From contig QXCR01000034.1 in the NCBI GenBank assembly GCA_004380135.1, positions 186,001-250,000 on the forward strand: a DNA stretch of 64,000 bases. The letters run 5' to 3'. This DNA is from Stemphylium vesicarium. Its lineage: Eukaryota > Ascomycota > Dothideomycetes > Pleosporales > Pleosporaceae. The translations under genes and the position numbers were made by a program. The notes beneath the pieces were generated by a model. That model ran no database searches. It saw nothing but the letters and a program-made list of their open reading frames with translations, and was not told the DNA's origin. Below are positions 1 to 10,393 of the stretch, one piece after another (position 1 is the first letter of the stretch; every line of letters starts with the position of its first letter).

Positions 1-2383
1 GCATGCGCACTTGCTCCGTAGTGTGGGTTCTGTGCGTCGGCCTGCTTCTGCTGCTGCAGTGAACTTGACGCCGCTTGCTGTAGACCGAGTGAGCTCATCC
101 GGGTCGTGAGATCACTGTTCAGCATTAGTAACTGAGGAAATGGTTGGTTGACAAGATATACCTCTCTAGATGTGATGCTTCTGACTTGCGGTTGTATGCA
201 AAGGTTCGAGCTTCATCCCTGAATCGGTTCACAATCTTGGCAAGATCATTGTAGAATTTTCGCCCGACATCAAGGTTAGAGATGATCTCTTTGTACTTGA
301 AGTACGCATTCTCCAAGTTTTGCAGCGCTTGCTCGCGCTTCTTTGTAGACTGGTCTCCGCGCCGTGCGATCAAAAAGGCGGCATTTGCGTCTTGTAACCG
401 CTTGACAGCTTCCGCTTGCTCCTTCTCTTCTTCTTGAACCATGTCTAGATCAGCATCATACATCTGCAGTCGCTTGTCGAACAGGCTCTCGAACTGTACA
501 GCCTCGATTGTCTGCATAGGGTACTCCCGCTCTAAGCGAGCGGCTTCGCGCAGGAGTTCCGGATCTAGCTTACTGTCAGGGTATGGCCAGTGAAAAGACG
601 GGTGAAACGTACTTATGTCATCCTGCTTCGCCTTCGTCCTCAAGGCTTCAATCTTTCGTCGCCGCCTGCTTTCAAGTCGGCTAACCTCGTTGAAATTGCC
701 GCGAAGCTTGCCGGCTTCACGCTCCACATCTCCAGTAATCGCAGGTCTCCGGCCGCTGGGTACATAATTTTCGAGTTCGTGATCTGGTCCGCTCAGTAGC
801 TGGATAAAGTGCTCGTTTTCCTTTAGCTTTGTCTTCACAATGTTATCGCTGTTCGTCGCAGCCTTGAAGTAGCCATCAATCTCGTTAATCTGAGCGTATA
901 GCTTCGGTGCAGCCTGCTCTGCAGATGGACGGGTCCACTGCTCAGTACCGAACTTTCGACGAGCGCCTTCATCTTCTGCTGCTTCCGACCGCAGGATATC
1001 AACACCTTCCTGGTAAATAGCCCGATCGGTGTACATAAGTTTTTTGGTGTCTTCCATGGAGCGCAGAAGTCGGTTGATGCCGTCTTGTTGACGAATCTCA
1101 TCCGCGTGGGCAACGAGACCAGGGGGTAGACCCAGGGGCTTTTCGAGAGCTTGTAAAGATCCTGGCAGGTTCAGGCTACGGAGCACTTCGTGGATTTTGT
1201 TTGTAAGTGCCTCCAACTCTTCAACGATCTGGCCATTAACCAGTCTATCGCGGCGATCCACATAAATGCTTGCTGCCAGATGTACCGAGTAGGGCACCAG
1301 CTTGGAGAATAGCGCAGGGCCAAGCTCGCCACGCTCTCCCAACATCGAGTTTGACTCTGCAATCTCTTTTGGAACTTTTGATACCACCATGTTCGCTCGA
1401 TCTAGTATCTTGAGTTCTGCCTTGGGTGGGACTGGCAGCAAATAGATCATGTCATTGTCTTTCTCGGCGCGCTTCAAGTCTTCGGTGATCCGATTCTTCA
1501 AGCCGTTCAGGTCGGCAAGAACGAGTTTGTTGATATAGCGTTGCTCTTTGAGTGCTTCGTTGACGCAGGTCAGGCTGTCGCGTAGCCTTGCAACTTCCTC
1601 GCCGTACTTGCGCTTCTCCAAGGAGTCGCAGGCGGCGCGATATTGCGCAGCAGCAGCAAAGTGATGATGCTTCGCCGTCATGTGGTGTATCCACTCACTA
1701 CTGATGGCGTCTGATTGTATCCCAGCATCCCCTGCCTCGTTGTATAGATCGGACACGCGTGCGGCTAGTTTCGCAATGGTTGCATCTTTCATCCCATCCT
1801 TGACAGCCTTCTGCCAGAAGCACTCCTGTCCCTGTGCCAACAGCAATTTCTCCAGGCACTCCAGTGTCATGATGTCCATGTCCTCCGGGGGCTCTGTCCG
1901 TAGTTCAGGAAGAATGCTGTTCCTCAGATGGGACAGCACCCCAGCGCCGAGACAGAAGTTGTTGGCCGCCGCTTTCAGCCCATCTGGTGTGCTTCGGTTC
2001 GACGACATGGCCAGCTGCGAGTACATGGCGGCGAGGTTGAACATAATGTTCGCGAGCTCGAAGCGGAGGTTGTTGCGCGATGTCGGACGGCTTGTGTTGT
2101 ATCCCAGCGCTGGATACCACGGGAACTCGACGCCAATGTCGATGGGAAACTTTCCGCTTAGCCATATCAGCTGTGCAGCGTACTGTTGTAGCTTTGGGAT
2201 GTTGCTCGGATGCGGTTCCTGGGCGTGTGTAGCGACGGATCGTAGCTTCTCGATTGTCTCCAGGTCCTTGGTGAACATGTCTGGGTGTTGGTCATATTTG
2301 GAAGATATGTACTGCTTGATCGCGTCGGTAAGGTTCACAGAGTGTGACCGTCGGAACGGGAGGAAGAGAATATTACTGGCCAT
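1..2383 (-). CDS. palA: pH-response regulator PalA/Rim20 (BRO1 protein), 3' end outside window
   Basis: PalA/Rim20 is the BRO1-domain scaffold that binds ESCRT-III and the PacC/Rim101 transcription factor in ambient-pH signalling at endosomal membranes. The N-terminus (LPFRRSHSVNL, then YISSKYDQHPDMF) is the conserved start of the BRO1 domain, which spans about residues 1-390. The following helical part corresponds to the V-domain. The uninterrupted frame stops at 125, but a clean 47-nt intron at 161-115 (donor gtatat, branch ctaat, acceptor cag) joins exon 2383-162 to exon 114-1. The reading then continues in frame into a Gln/Ser/Ala-rich tail typical of the family and leaves the window still open. 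Start chosen at the ATG giving the conserved N-terminus. The 5' end faces ATX1 divergently. Confidence is high for family; the last residues are not visible. Confidence 0.93.
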
Positions 2384-3291
2384 CTGGTGAGCTGTGTGCT
2401 ATTTGCATGTGCTGGTGGTACTCACGACGCCATGGCATAAGAAATGTTTGCGCGTGTTTACTGCAGAGGCTCAGTGGAGAGACGTCACCGCCCGCCCCAA
2501 GGTCCGAGCTGCTGGACCTGTCTGATGGGAGCGCTGCTGCCCCGCGCTAGCCAACGTGGGGCGCGCCCTCAATCTCAGGGTTCAGCATCCAGGAACAAGA
2601 TCAGCACGCGACGAGGCCAGATGTCGTGAATACCCAAAACATTGCCGGCCCATTCGCGAGCGACGAGGTGGATTGGCACTAGATGGTAGCTAGGTACGTC
2701 CTGCAGCATGAAGATCATCGGGTGTTCCTGGCCGGGCAGTACTCAGTACACCCCGTCTCGAACCCGGTCGTGCCATATTGATGTACCAAGATGGTCTTCT
2801 TTTCCAGGCGTCGTAACACGTGTAGCGGAACGCGGCAATGACCCCATCGCATTGTTGGGGACACTGTGTTCTTCTGCAGAGGATGAGCGGTCAAACGAAA
2901 GCCATCTAATTCCGAAGACCCTCCCGTGAGCATGTTTCATGCCACTAATTTGCTCCGACCCCAAACATGACCTGGACAGTGTCCCTGGCTGAGGCGCGAC
3001 GGGTTCCACATGCCGAAGCGTCGTACCAAATGCTCGATATGTCAGCGGGACGCCATGATAATCTACTACAATCTAACCGAATTACAACACCATCTTGAAA
3101 CCTGCGCATCTCTCTTTGTCAAGTCCGTCCGCTAGCGAGTCGTATATATACCAGTCGCATCACCGCTTAACATCTAGCAATCGAACCCACCTAGCACCTA
3201 CAAAGCCCCACGACCCGCGTCCAACCTTGAGACTACCACCACATACTCATATCAAAATAACGCACAACACCTACAACCTACAACCGACAAA
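2384..3291. other. Intergenic region between palA and ATX1 (divergent promoters)
   Basis: This 908-bp stretch separates two divergently transcribed genes and must hold both promoters. Open frames here are short and unlike any protein I know. The only clear element is a TATA-like run near the ATX1 side. Confidence 0.6.
3143..3150 (+). promoter_or_regulatory. Candidate TATA box of ATX1
   Basis: The run TATATATA lies about 142 bp before the ATX1 start codon, followed by a CA-rich leader typical of fungal 5' UTRs. Position and sequence fit a TATA element; no transcript start is visible from sequence alone. Confidence 0.4.
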
Positions 3292-3583
3292 ATGACGCAC
3301 ACCTACAAGTTCAACGTTGCCATGAGCTGTGGCGGATGCTCCGGCGCCATTGAGCGCGTGCTCAAGAAGCTTGAAGGTCAGTCCCGCCAGATTGCAGATT
3401 GCGCCATCGCAGCGTCTAACAACCACATCAGGTGTTGAGTCTTATAACGTCTCTCTCGAGAACCAGACCGCTGAGATTACCGCCGCCGACTCGCTCGATT
3501 ACAACACCGTCCTCGAGAAGATCAAGAAGACTGGCAAGACTGTCAAGTCCGGCGAGGCTGACGGTGAGGCCAAGGAGATCTAA
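3292..3583 (+). CDS. ATX1: Copper metallochaperone Atx1
   Basis: Atx1 carries Cu(I) in the cytosol to the Golgi P-type ATPase Ccc2. The gene has two exons, 3292-3376 and 3432-3583, around a 55-nt intron, giving 78 residues, the usual size of the family. The heavy-metal-associated fold begins MTHTYKFNVAMSCGGCSGAI; the metal-binding MxCxxC is seen as M11-S-C13-G-G-C16. A Lys-rich helix (VLKKLEG) and a closing KKTGKTVKSG segment fit the fold, where lysines contact the ATPase partner. The start follows a CA-rich leader and matches the family N-terminus exactly. The intron splits the codon for G29, keeping frame. Confidence 0.95.
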
Positions 3584-4818
3584 AGCGCGATTACACAACA
3601 AGCGGGCTATTATTTTCTGTTATGTTTGTTTTTTGGGCGTGCATGCGATGGACATCACGGTCGTCTATATGCGAGCAAGCTTCATGTTGCCGCCACGGCC
3701 CTCTACATCCGAATGGCCTATAAGAGTTACGGCTAAATGGAGGATGACTCTACCAGACTGTGTACATGAGCATGTGAAGTGGGATGAAGCAGCTATAAAG
3801 CGAGTCCGACGACGTCGCATCCCCTTTCAGTCTTATGCATGTTGCTGCGCATTTGTTACCGCCCTACACGTCGGCCACGGTAGTCTTACACGTCGCAACG
3901 GCGTGTCGGTGTTCCACGAGATTGCGCGTGCCCTAAGCGGCGCGCTGAGGTCACATGCCACGAGCTGAAGCCGGGTCGCCGCTCCTTGATCGAGAAGCCA
4001 CCGTATCTTGACACACCCATTACAATTCCCCATTCTATCTTCGTCACTGCTAATTTCCGCGCCTGATGTAATCCCACGACAGCTGACCAGCAGAATCTGG
4101 CGCCTGAACTACGAGGCGTTGCGCCGAACCTCTTAGCCTCAAGCTCCATCCAAACATTTCCGGCTCATTCCTTAACTCCGCTCGCAGCCACCGTCTAATC
4201 AAGTTCCAGTCGACTCAATCTTCTCAAATGCTTATCCATGTTACGGCCCTGCCGCTGCTCGTGCCATCTGCCGAGAGTTTTGATCCATTGGCAGTAATGC
4301 GAATGATGATGCCTAGTAGCCTCAAGCTGCAGCATCGCGACAGCAGGCAACCACAAAACGCACCCCTTGTCTCTAAACAGCTAAATCTGCTCATCAAGTC
4401 CCATTGTGAAGTTTCGTCTTGAGAAAAGCACTGCATGATTTGCTGCACGCGTTACTATACGAGGTAATGGGGAAGGTCGGGAACTGTCGGTTTCGCGAGC
4501 GGGTCCTAACCGGAAAATCACCAAGCTCCCAAGGGGCTGAGCCCCATACAACCCCCCATTGCAGATTGACCGTATAACGCAAAGGTACAGTGTAAGCGCG
4601 GGATACATATCCGTATGACGCTTGGGCGTGGCATCTGCTACCCCGGTCACAACTACGTGGGTTTCAGCGATGCAAGATTTCTCACTGCCCAGCATCGTAT
4701 AAAGCTCGTCCTAAGGCCGCAATGAAAGACAGCATTCATCCTCAGCCTACCAGCTCAAGAGCTTTATATCCAGTCGACCCTGTCTCTACTTCACCTTTCA
4801 ATCCCCACTCATATCCTT
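3584..4818. other. Intergenic region, no supported gene
   Basis: These 1235 bp follow ATX1 and precede the DJ-1-like gene. Open frames on both strands (up to 178 codons, overlapping the ATX1 3' end) show no family features and conflict with each other. I see no repeat or RNA gene; it probably holds the ATX1 terminator and the promoter of the next gene. Confidence 0.5.
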
Positions 4819-5858
4819 ATGCCTTCGCCTCCAAGAAGCTCTGTATCCTTTCCGAGTCAGGCAGACCTGTTTTACTTCTGTACCACATCATCAACTTCCG
4901 AAGAAGATCTCAACATTCACTACGCACCGCCATCAAGGTCTTCATTACGCATTGGTGTCATCATCTTCGGTCATGAGCAAGTACAACTACTCGACCTGGC
5001 CGCTCTCGACCTCCTCGCCATGGTCGGCAAAAACAGAATTAGCAAGTTGAACTCCACAGCGTCAGCTATCGACCAAGCCGTGGACGAGATCGACATTCGA
5101 TACGTCAGCGTGACTGGAGATGGGAGTTTTCCTGTCACGGCTGGCACCAGAATGCCGGTGACGGTGAGCTAAGCTTCGAATTGCTCCATATCGAACACGA
5201 CCGACCCGACATCTACCCGTCCCGTCCAGTCACGTCCCCCCACACAGCCAACTCTCCTGGCCAAGAAGAGCCACTTTTTGGTCGCGCTGGATTCGCCTGG
5301 TCTTGACTGCCTTTTAAAAGTAGTCATCTCTGACAGTCTGGCAGGGAGGTAAAGGTTAACACGAGCCCTATCCCTACCTCTCCATGTCAGATTTATGCAA
5401 GCGAATAGCAAAGCTGACTTTGATTCCAGAATTCATTTGCAAATGCACCACAATTTGATATACTCGTCATACCAGGATCCTTCTCCTCGAGCGAATTGCC
5501 GACAGATGCTTCCTCGTTTCTTACCTCACAATGCCTGAACCCAAACCTGGTCGCCATCATGAGCATCGGATCCGGTATCACCCACTTAGTCCAAGCCGGA
5601 AGTCTGCATGGAACACGAGCTGCAGCTCCCCGCTCCCTGCTCCCAGCTCTCCAGCAACGGTTCCCGGAAACCCAATGGCAGTATTCGCCCTGGGCTCGCC
5701 ACGGTAAAGTCTGGACCAGCAACTCTGCCATCGCAGCACTTGACATGGTTTCCGCCTGGATGCGAGAGTACTTCTGGGACCGAATCGAGACCGTGGAATG
5801 CGCCATGACAGCCGCAGGCATGGGTTCGCTGTACGATTACAACCATTGCGATTATTAA
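4819..5858 (+). CDS. DJ-1/PfpI-like protein with Ser in place of the elbow Cys
   Basis: Two exons, 4819-5163 and 5430-5858, give about 257 residues. The DJ-1/PfpI (class I glutamine amidotransferase-like) core starts near residue 59 (RIGVIIFGHEQVQLLD) and continues through VTGDGSFPVTAG, then FANAPQFDILVIPG after the intron. The C-terminal part (WQYSPWARHGKVWTSNSAIA, LDMVSAWM) is the usual end of fungal members. In most members the nucleophile elbow reads [IV]-C-T-G; here the aligned stretch is M159-S160-I-G162, so the reactive cysteine is missing. The intron is long (266 nt); the phase-0 junction at T115/N116 restores the family alignment. The first 58 residues are Ser/Pro-rich and the true start could lie further downstream. 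Role unknown; catalysis through Cys looks unlikely. Confidence 0.8.
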
Positions 5859-6419
5859 TGATTTCGACAACGAGAACTGCATCAGCATGGCGTATTTCGG
5901 ACTTGCACATACTCCACACTCCCCACCACAAACACATATATCCAAATCAACGGTGCCCATCGAGCGCCCATCAAGCGCCCATCGGAAATTCATGGAAACT
6001 TGTATTATAGCTCCATCTCCCTACAAGACGACATGTGGGAGATGAGTAAATTTCTTTCTTGTACTTTTAGTTTAGCCTGGATAGTAGCGTCTGGTGTGGA
6101 CAGCTCTCCGGCGGTGGTTACATCATCAGATTTTCGGATATCAAGTACAACATGAGAGGAAAATGAAAGCTTTGAAATAGATAGTTGCACCAGATCGTGA
6201 TGTACATGCACTTCAGTTCCCAGTCCCTTCCCAGACTAGCTGCGATATCGTTGTTACAATCGAAAAGAGGTAAGATCATCATCATCATCACCAGATCCTC
6301 AAATCACATGGCATCAATCTTTTGTCCACCCGTGGACACCTATTCACACCTATCCCTCGAAAAATTCCAAGCCCAGCCCCAGCTTTCTAGAGAGAAGAAA
6401 ATCACAAATCGATCGAATT
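5859..6419. other. Convergent 3' intergenic region
   Basis: This 561-bp stretch lies between two converging genes and should contain both terminators. A short TCA trinucleotide run sits near 6274-6290. No coding signal was recognised. Confidence 0.5.
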
Positions 6420-9400
6420 CTACCCGAACGAATGCATCAACGCCATAGCTCTAGCGTCATCCTCGTTTCTCCACGCCTTTTCCTTCTCTTTCTTCTCCTG
6501 CCGACTTTCCAGCGTGGAGTCAGTGCTAAAGCTCGATCGAACATCATCCTCATTTGTCGGTTCGGCGGGGAGAAGAGCCTCTTGTGCAGCACTCTCGAAG
6601 CTTAGGTTCACAGATGAAGAGCTGAAGAAGGTATCGAGAGCTCCGGGATTTAGCAGACGGTAGTGATCTGTAACCGTATTTGCTTCGCTGTCTAGCAGAG
6701 GAGAGAGGGGAGGAGATTCTTCGCTGGCGCCTCCTCTCATGCCGAGAGTAGGTTGGCCGGTGGCGTCCCTGCTGGGAACGATGCCGTCGAGCCATTCTTC
6801 TGTTATGCGATCTGGTCGCACGACTCCGTAGGCGTTGTTCAGACGTAGGTGATACGGGTACCCGAGTGAGGGGTTGAAGGGTAGCACCTCTCCGTCATCG
6901 CGACGTATGTATAGACATCCGTTGCTGTCGGGCTGGTCGGGGAAGGCGGGCAGGGGTTTGCCCGCTGCATCACAAGGAGCGACCCGGCCTAATGGTGATT
7001 GGTTTGTAACCGCGCTCGGAATGGGGACAGTATGCGATCCAACGACTGGGGTCGATATACCGGGCCGTTGTGGTCGAGCCCCAGGTCCACTTTGGGGGTA
7101 ACCTAGGTACTGCGGCGGTGTGTATCCGGGGCTAGCAGTATTGGTACTTACTGCTGGTTCACGCAAGAGGCTCATTTCTTGGAAGTTTTTGGTGGCAAAA
7201 TCTCTCACCACTGTTTCTGAAGCCTGTGCCTCCTCAAGGACTCGATCCGTCCTCATCTTCTTCATCTTCAGTCTGTCTCCTTCCTCTCGTACCCGCCTGC
7301 TTCTTGAAAAGCCCTCTCTCGAAATCGATGCGCCTATGCTAGGCCATCCGCTACTATCTGCGCTCATACCAGACTTCTTTAGGTTAATATACGGGTGCCG
7401 TTGTGAGTAAGTATTCAGTATAGGTTCGGAAGGCGCAGCAAGGATGCGTCGGGACAGCTTGCCTGCTTTGGATAGTACATTTCTCAAGGAGGTATGATGT
7501 TTGCGGGCGGTAGGTGGTGCGGTAGAGTCTGTTGCTGTTCCAGTCCAAGGGTATCCTATCGTATCATGGTGTCGCACCGGCTTTTCTGGACGCCGAAGAG
7601 ATGCTGGAATCGGACCATGACGAGGCAAATATTGCGATGGAGCTGGTGAGTTGTGGTGATGTTGCTCGTCCAAGGCTGACACACGATCCAACTCAAGGGG
7701 CCTCTCCGAACTACCCAGTCTCATCGCCTGAGTGAGAGCATCCCCAGAAAGAATAGAGCTTTGGGGTAGCCCTTGCTTGTGTGCTTCTTGCTCGCGAATC
7801 CAGACCTCTTCGCGCCTGCGATCCGCTTCCACATGCAACCTGCGCTGTTCCTCTATACGGCGTACCTCTCGGTCAAGTTGAACTTTTCGGTAAGTATCAG
7901 ACGACTTCAATCCTGGTAAATCGGTGAATCTGTCGTCTACCGTGTTGATGGATGTGATCGAGGGCACTCTACAACTGCCGTCTTCCGAACAACTAATGGC
8001 ATCATCGGATGGCTCAGATTGTATGTATTTTAGTGGTTGCACCGGAGGAAGCCTGGGCGGTGGAGGAACGTCTCTATGCCATCTTTTTTCGTCCCTTGGA
8101 GCCCCCTTATGGCTTCGTACTGCGCCATCAGTCTCTGGTGTTTTCCGATAATTCGCAGTATCCCAAGAAGTGGACCTCCTGCTCGCCAGTGGATGTCGAG
8201 AGTTGTTGTCATGGTTCGAATATCTGACATTAGAACTAACAAATTGTCTTCTTGCATTATGTGGTGGAGAGGTATTGTCGACAGGGGGCAGGCTCGTGCC
8301 GCCCCTAATCGGTAGACCATAACTGTCGTATGCGATTTCTTGCTTCGAAGCAGAACTTGACCGGTTTTCCGATGATACCAGCGGTGATCGAGGTGGTTGG
8401 AGCCCAAAGTAATTGGTGAGGATGGCGTCAACGTCAGCCCGGCGCAGTGAGCTTTCGTACATGTCGGCCGATTCCATTGTTCCCGGTCGCTCATCAAGTC
8501 CGTGTACTCCATATCTTCTAATATCGACAGCAGACAACTCACCTTGTGCATTCCTCGTTGTTCTTGGATTCGTTCTAGCACGAGGACCAGAGAACTGTGA
8601 ACGTGCATTGGATTGAGCTTTACGGTCCGGTCTCCTTACATGAGTGACTGTTGATACATCTTGCTGAACGTTATCTTCGCTGACAACTTTGAGCAGAGGA
8701 GTAGGCCCAGGCGTTTGATTGGACATTTCGGTGCTAGCTGTTTTACAGAATGGCTTAAATTTGCCCCAGCCCCCACCGCGCAGACATACTGCAGGCGATA
8801 GTTCACCAGAGGTAGAATGATCCTGTTCCTTGTTCGCTGGCTGGGGATCTGGTGAAGTGGGTGTTGATTGCGTAGTGAAATAATCACGTGCGTTGGAGGC
8901 GATGTAGTTTCCATAAACGTTTCTTCCATTGTTCAAAGGGGACATGGGGCAAATGGGCCGAGCGAATGGACTTCCTGGAGGCGTGTATTCCCGATTGCCT
9001 GTCGATGGAGACTCGGGTGGAAAAAGCGACAGGGCGAGATGCCTAGGAGGGAAGGGGCGACTGGACCTCTTGCTGTCTAGCTTCGAAGAATCGGCCTCGG
9101 GCAACGAAGGGCTCAAGAAGCCTTGTGCAAGCCAGTCGACGAATTTGGTATCTGTTGCTCCTCCACTGTACTGGTATGATGGCGAACAGTCTTCGGTGAT
9201 GCCTAGGCCGATTGTTTGGGCCATGGAGGCGTGGCTTCCTTGTTGAGTCGTCGTGTGCCCCAACACCTTAACATCTTCAACCGCGCCCTTGACGCAATCT
9301 TCTGAACCACGGCGGCCGTTCTGATTAAATCTTTCTGGGTGTTTCATCAACCGTAGGGGGTGCAACGAGTCCAGGTGATCGTGCGAGTAGCCCACTTCCG

Positions 9401-9764
9401 AGCCACTCGCACTCGCGTGTAGTTCACCCGGCCTATCTTCCCGACCGCTGTCGTGCGTCATATTCTGAGACCCTCCGTCGCTATTTCCTTGACCCTCACA
9501 GTGGTCTAAGTCTTCTTGGCTATGCATCCCCCGTCTTTCAATGATAGCGCTGTGCAATCTCTGCCTCGTATCTGCCAGTTCGTGATCGATCTCCTCGAGT
9601 AAAATTTGCGAGGCAGGAGAAGATGGGGTGTTAGCCATGCTGGAGATGCCTGAGTTTATAGCGCATAGCTTAAGTTGATATGCCAAGCCATTTCGTAAAT
9701 GGCTACGCAGGGGTATTGGTGGCGGCGTCTTAGGCGGCTCTGCGGAAAGGGTTTCTTGGGCCAT
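6420..9764 (-). CDS. Large disordered protein of unknown function, 1114 aa
   Basis: A single uninterrupted frame of 1115 codons. I do not recognise a catalytic domain. The protein is rich in Ser, Pro, Arg and charged residues with many SP/TP sites, as in large fungal scaffold or regulatory proteins. One segment about 60% along (DREVRRIEEQRRLHVEADRR) is strongly coiled-coil-like. A more ordered C-terminal part reads GCLYIRRDDGEVLPFNPSLG, then LNNAYGVVRPDRITEEWLDG, and could be a small conserved domain. Another ordered-looking stretch (RRADVDAILTNYFGLQ) lies near the middle. The start at 9764 is the first ATG in frame; a second Met (S-S-M-A-N-T) near residue 43 is possible. It converges on the DJ-1-like gene. 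Confidence 0.75.
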   Translation of the reverse strand: MAQETLSAEPPKTPPPIPLRSHLRNGLAYQLKLCAINSGISSMANTPSSPASQILLEEIDHELADTRQRLHSAIIERRGMHSQEDLDHCEGQGNSDGGSQNMTHDSGREDRPGELHASASGSEVGYSHDHLDSLHPLRLMKHPERFNQNGRRGSEDCVKGAVEDVKVLGHTTTQQGSHASMAQTIGLGITEDCSPSYQYSGGATDTKFVDWLAQGFLSPSLPEADSSKLDSKRSSRPFPPRHLALSLFPPESPSTGNREYTPPGSPFARPICPMSPLNNGRNVYGNYIASNARDYFTTQSTPTSPDPQPANKEQDHSTSGELSPAVCLRGGGWGKFKPFCKTASTEMSNQTPGPTPLLKVVSEDNVQQDVSTVTHVRRPDRKAQSNARSQFSGPRARTNPRTTRNAQGELSAVDIRRYGVHGLDERPGTMESADMYESSLRRADVDAILTNYFGLQPPRSPLVSSENRSSSASKQEIAYDSYGLPIRGGTSLPPVDNTSPPHNARRQFVSSNVRYSNHDNNSRHPLASRRSTSWDTANYRKTPETDGAVRSHKGAPRDEKRWHRDVPPPPRLPPVQPLKYIQSEPSDDAISCSEDGSCRVPSITSINTVDDRFTDLPGLKSSDTYRKVQLDREVRRIEEQRRLHVEADRRREEVWIREQEAHKQGLPQSSILSGDALTQAMRLGSSERPLELDRVSALDEQHHHNSPAPSQYLPRHGPIPASLRRPEKPVRHHDTIGYPWTGTATDSTAPPTARKHHTSLRNVLSKAGKLSRRILAAPSEPILNTYSQRHPYINLKKSGMSADSSGWPSIGASISREGFSRSRRVREEGDRLKMKKMRTDRVLEEAQASETVVRDFATKNFQEMSLLREPAVSTNTASPGYTPPQYLGYPQSGPGARPQRPGISTPVVGSHTVPIPSAVTNQSPLGRVAPCDAAGKPLPAFPDQPDSNGCLYIRRDDGEVLPFNPSLGYPYHLRLNNAYGVVRPDRITEEWLDGIVPSRDATGQPTLGMRGGASEESPPLSPLLDSEANTVTDHYRLLNPGALDTFFSSSSVNLSFESAAQEALLPAEPTNEDDVRSSFSTDSTLESRQEKKEKEKAWRNEDDARAMALMHSFG

Positions 9765-10393
9765 CGGGAAGGTACGTCAGCATCAGAAGCAGGGGCATGG
9801 ACGCAGGTGTTCTGCAAGGGATATGGCCTGGCAAAGGGTGTGAAGTGTCGAGTGTGAAGCATCGAGGCTTCAAAGAGGGTCGACCTGCTTAACTTCCAGA
9901 AGCACGGCGAGGAGCGCGGGCGTTTGCTAAAATCACCTGCGAATGCGGCATCAACATTGATTCGAAGGCCTTCACACCCTATCAGTACTATTGACGGTCG
10001 TCACGCCTTCAACGTACGTGTGAGGCGGTGTTTGCGACGTTGACCGCCATGTCTGCATGCTTTGTTCAGGAGACCTAGCGAAAGGGCACCGCCTGTTAGG
10101 AGCATTCTTGTGACCGCATCTTTGTTCAGCCACAATGAAACATATGGATTTAGTGCTAAGTAATATTTTGCTTGCAGTAACCAGTGTGGATTTGTCGACG
10201 TTATCCTGTAAACGCCGTAGACTCAAATGCTGCCAACGTCCGAAGATGCTGCGATGTATATACAGACAAATGAACAAACAGAACAGGAGTGCTCACTAGG
10301 ATATCTCCGCCCCTAACGCATTACTAAACGCCCAGTAAATATGCCTGTCAATTCTTATGAAATTCGAGGTAGATATCTGCCTGCTGGGCATTA
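9765..10393. other. Intergenic region, no supported gene
   Basis: This 629-bp stretch holds the promoter of the 1114-residue protein gene (minus strand) and the 3' flank of YIA6. Small open frames here have no recognisable features. Confidence 0.5.

Noticed and set aside
1680..2390. 236-codon plus-strand frame inside palA
   Set aside because: Exactly antisense to the BRO1-domain coding sequence, which is strongly family-matched.
3143..3212. Reverse-strand sequence resembling a tRNA B-box (GGTTCGATTGC)
   Set aside because: No matching A-box, acceptor stem or cloverleaf could be built.
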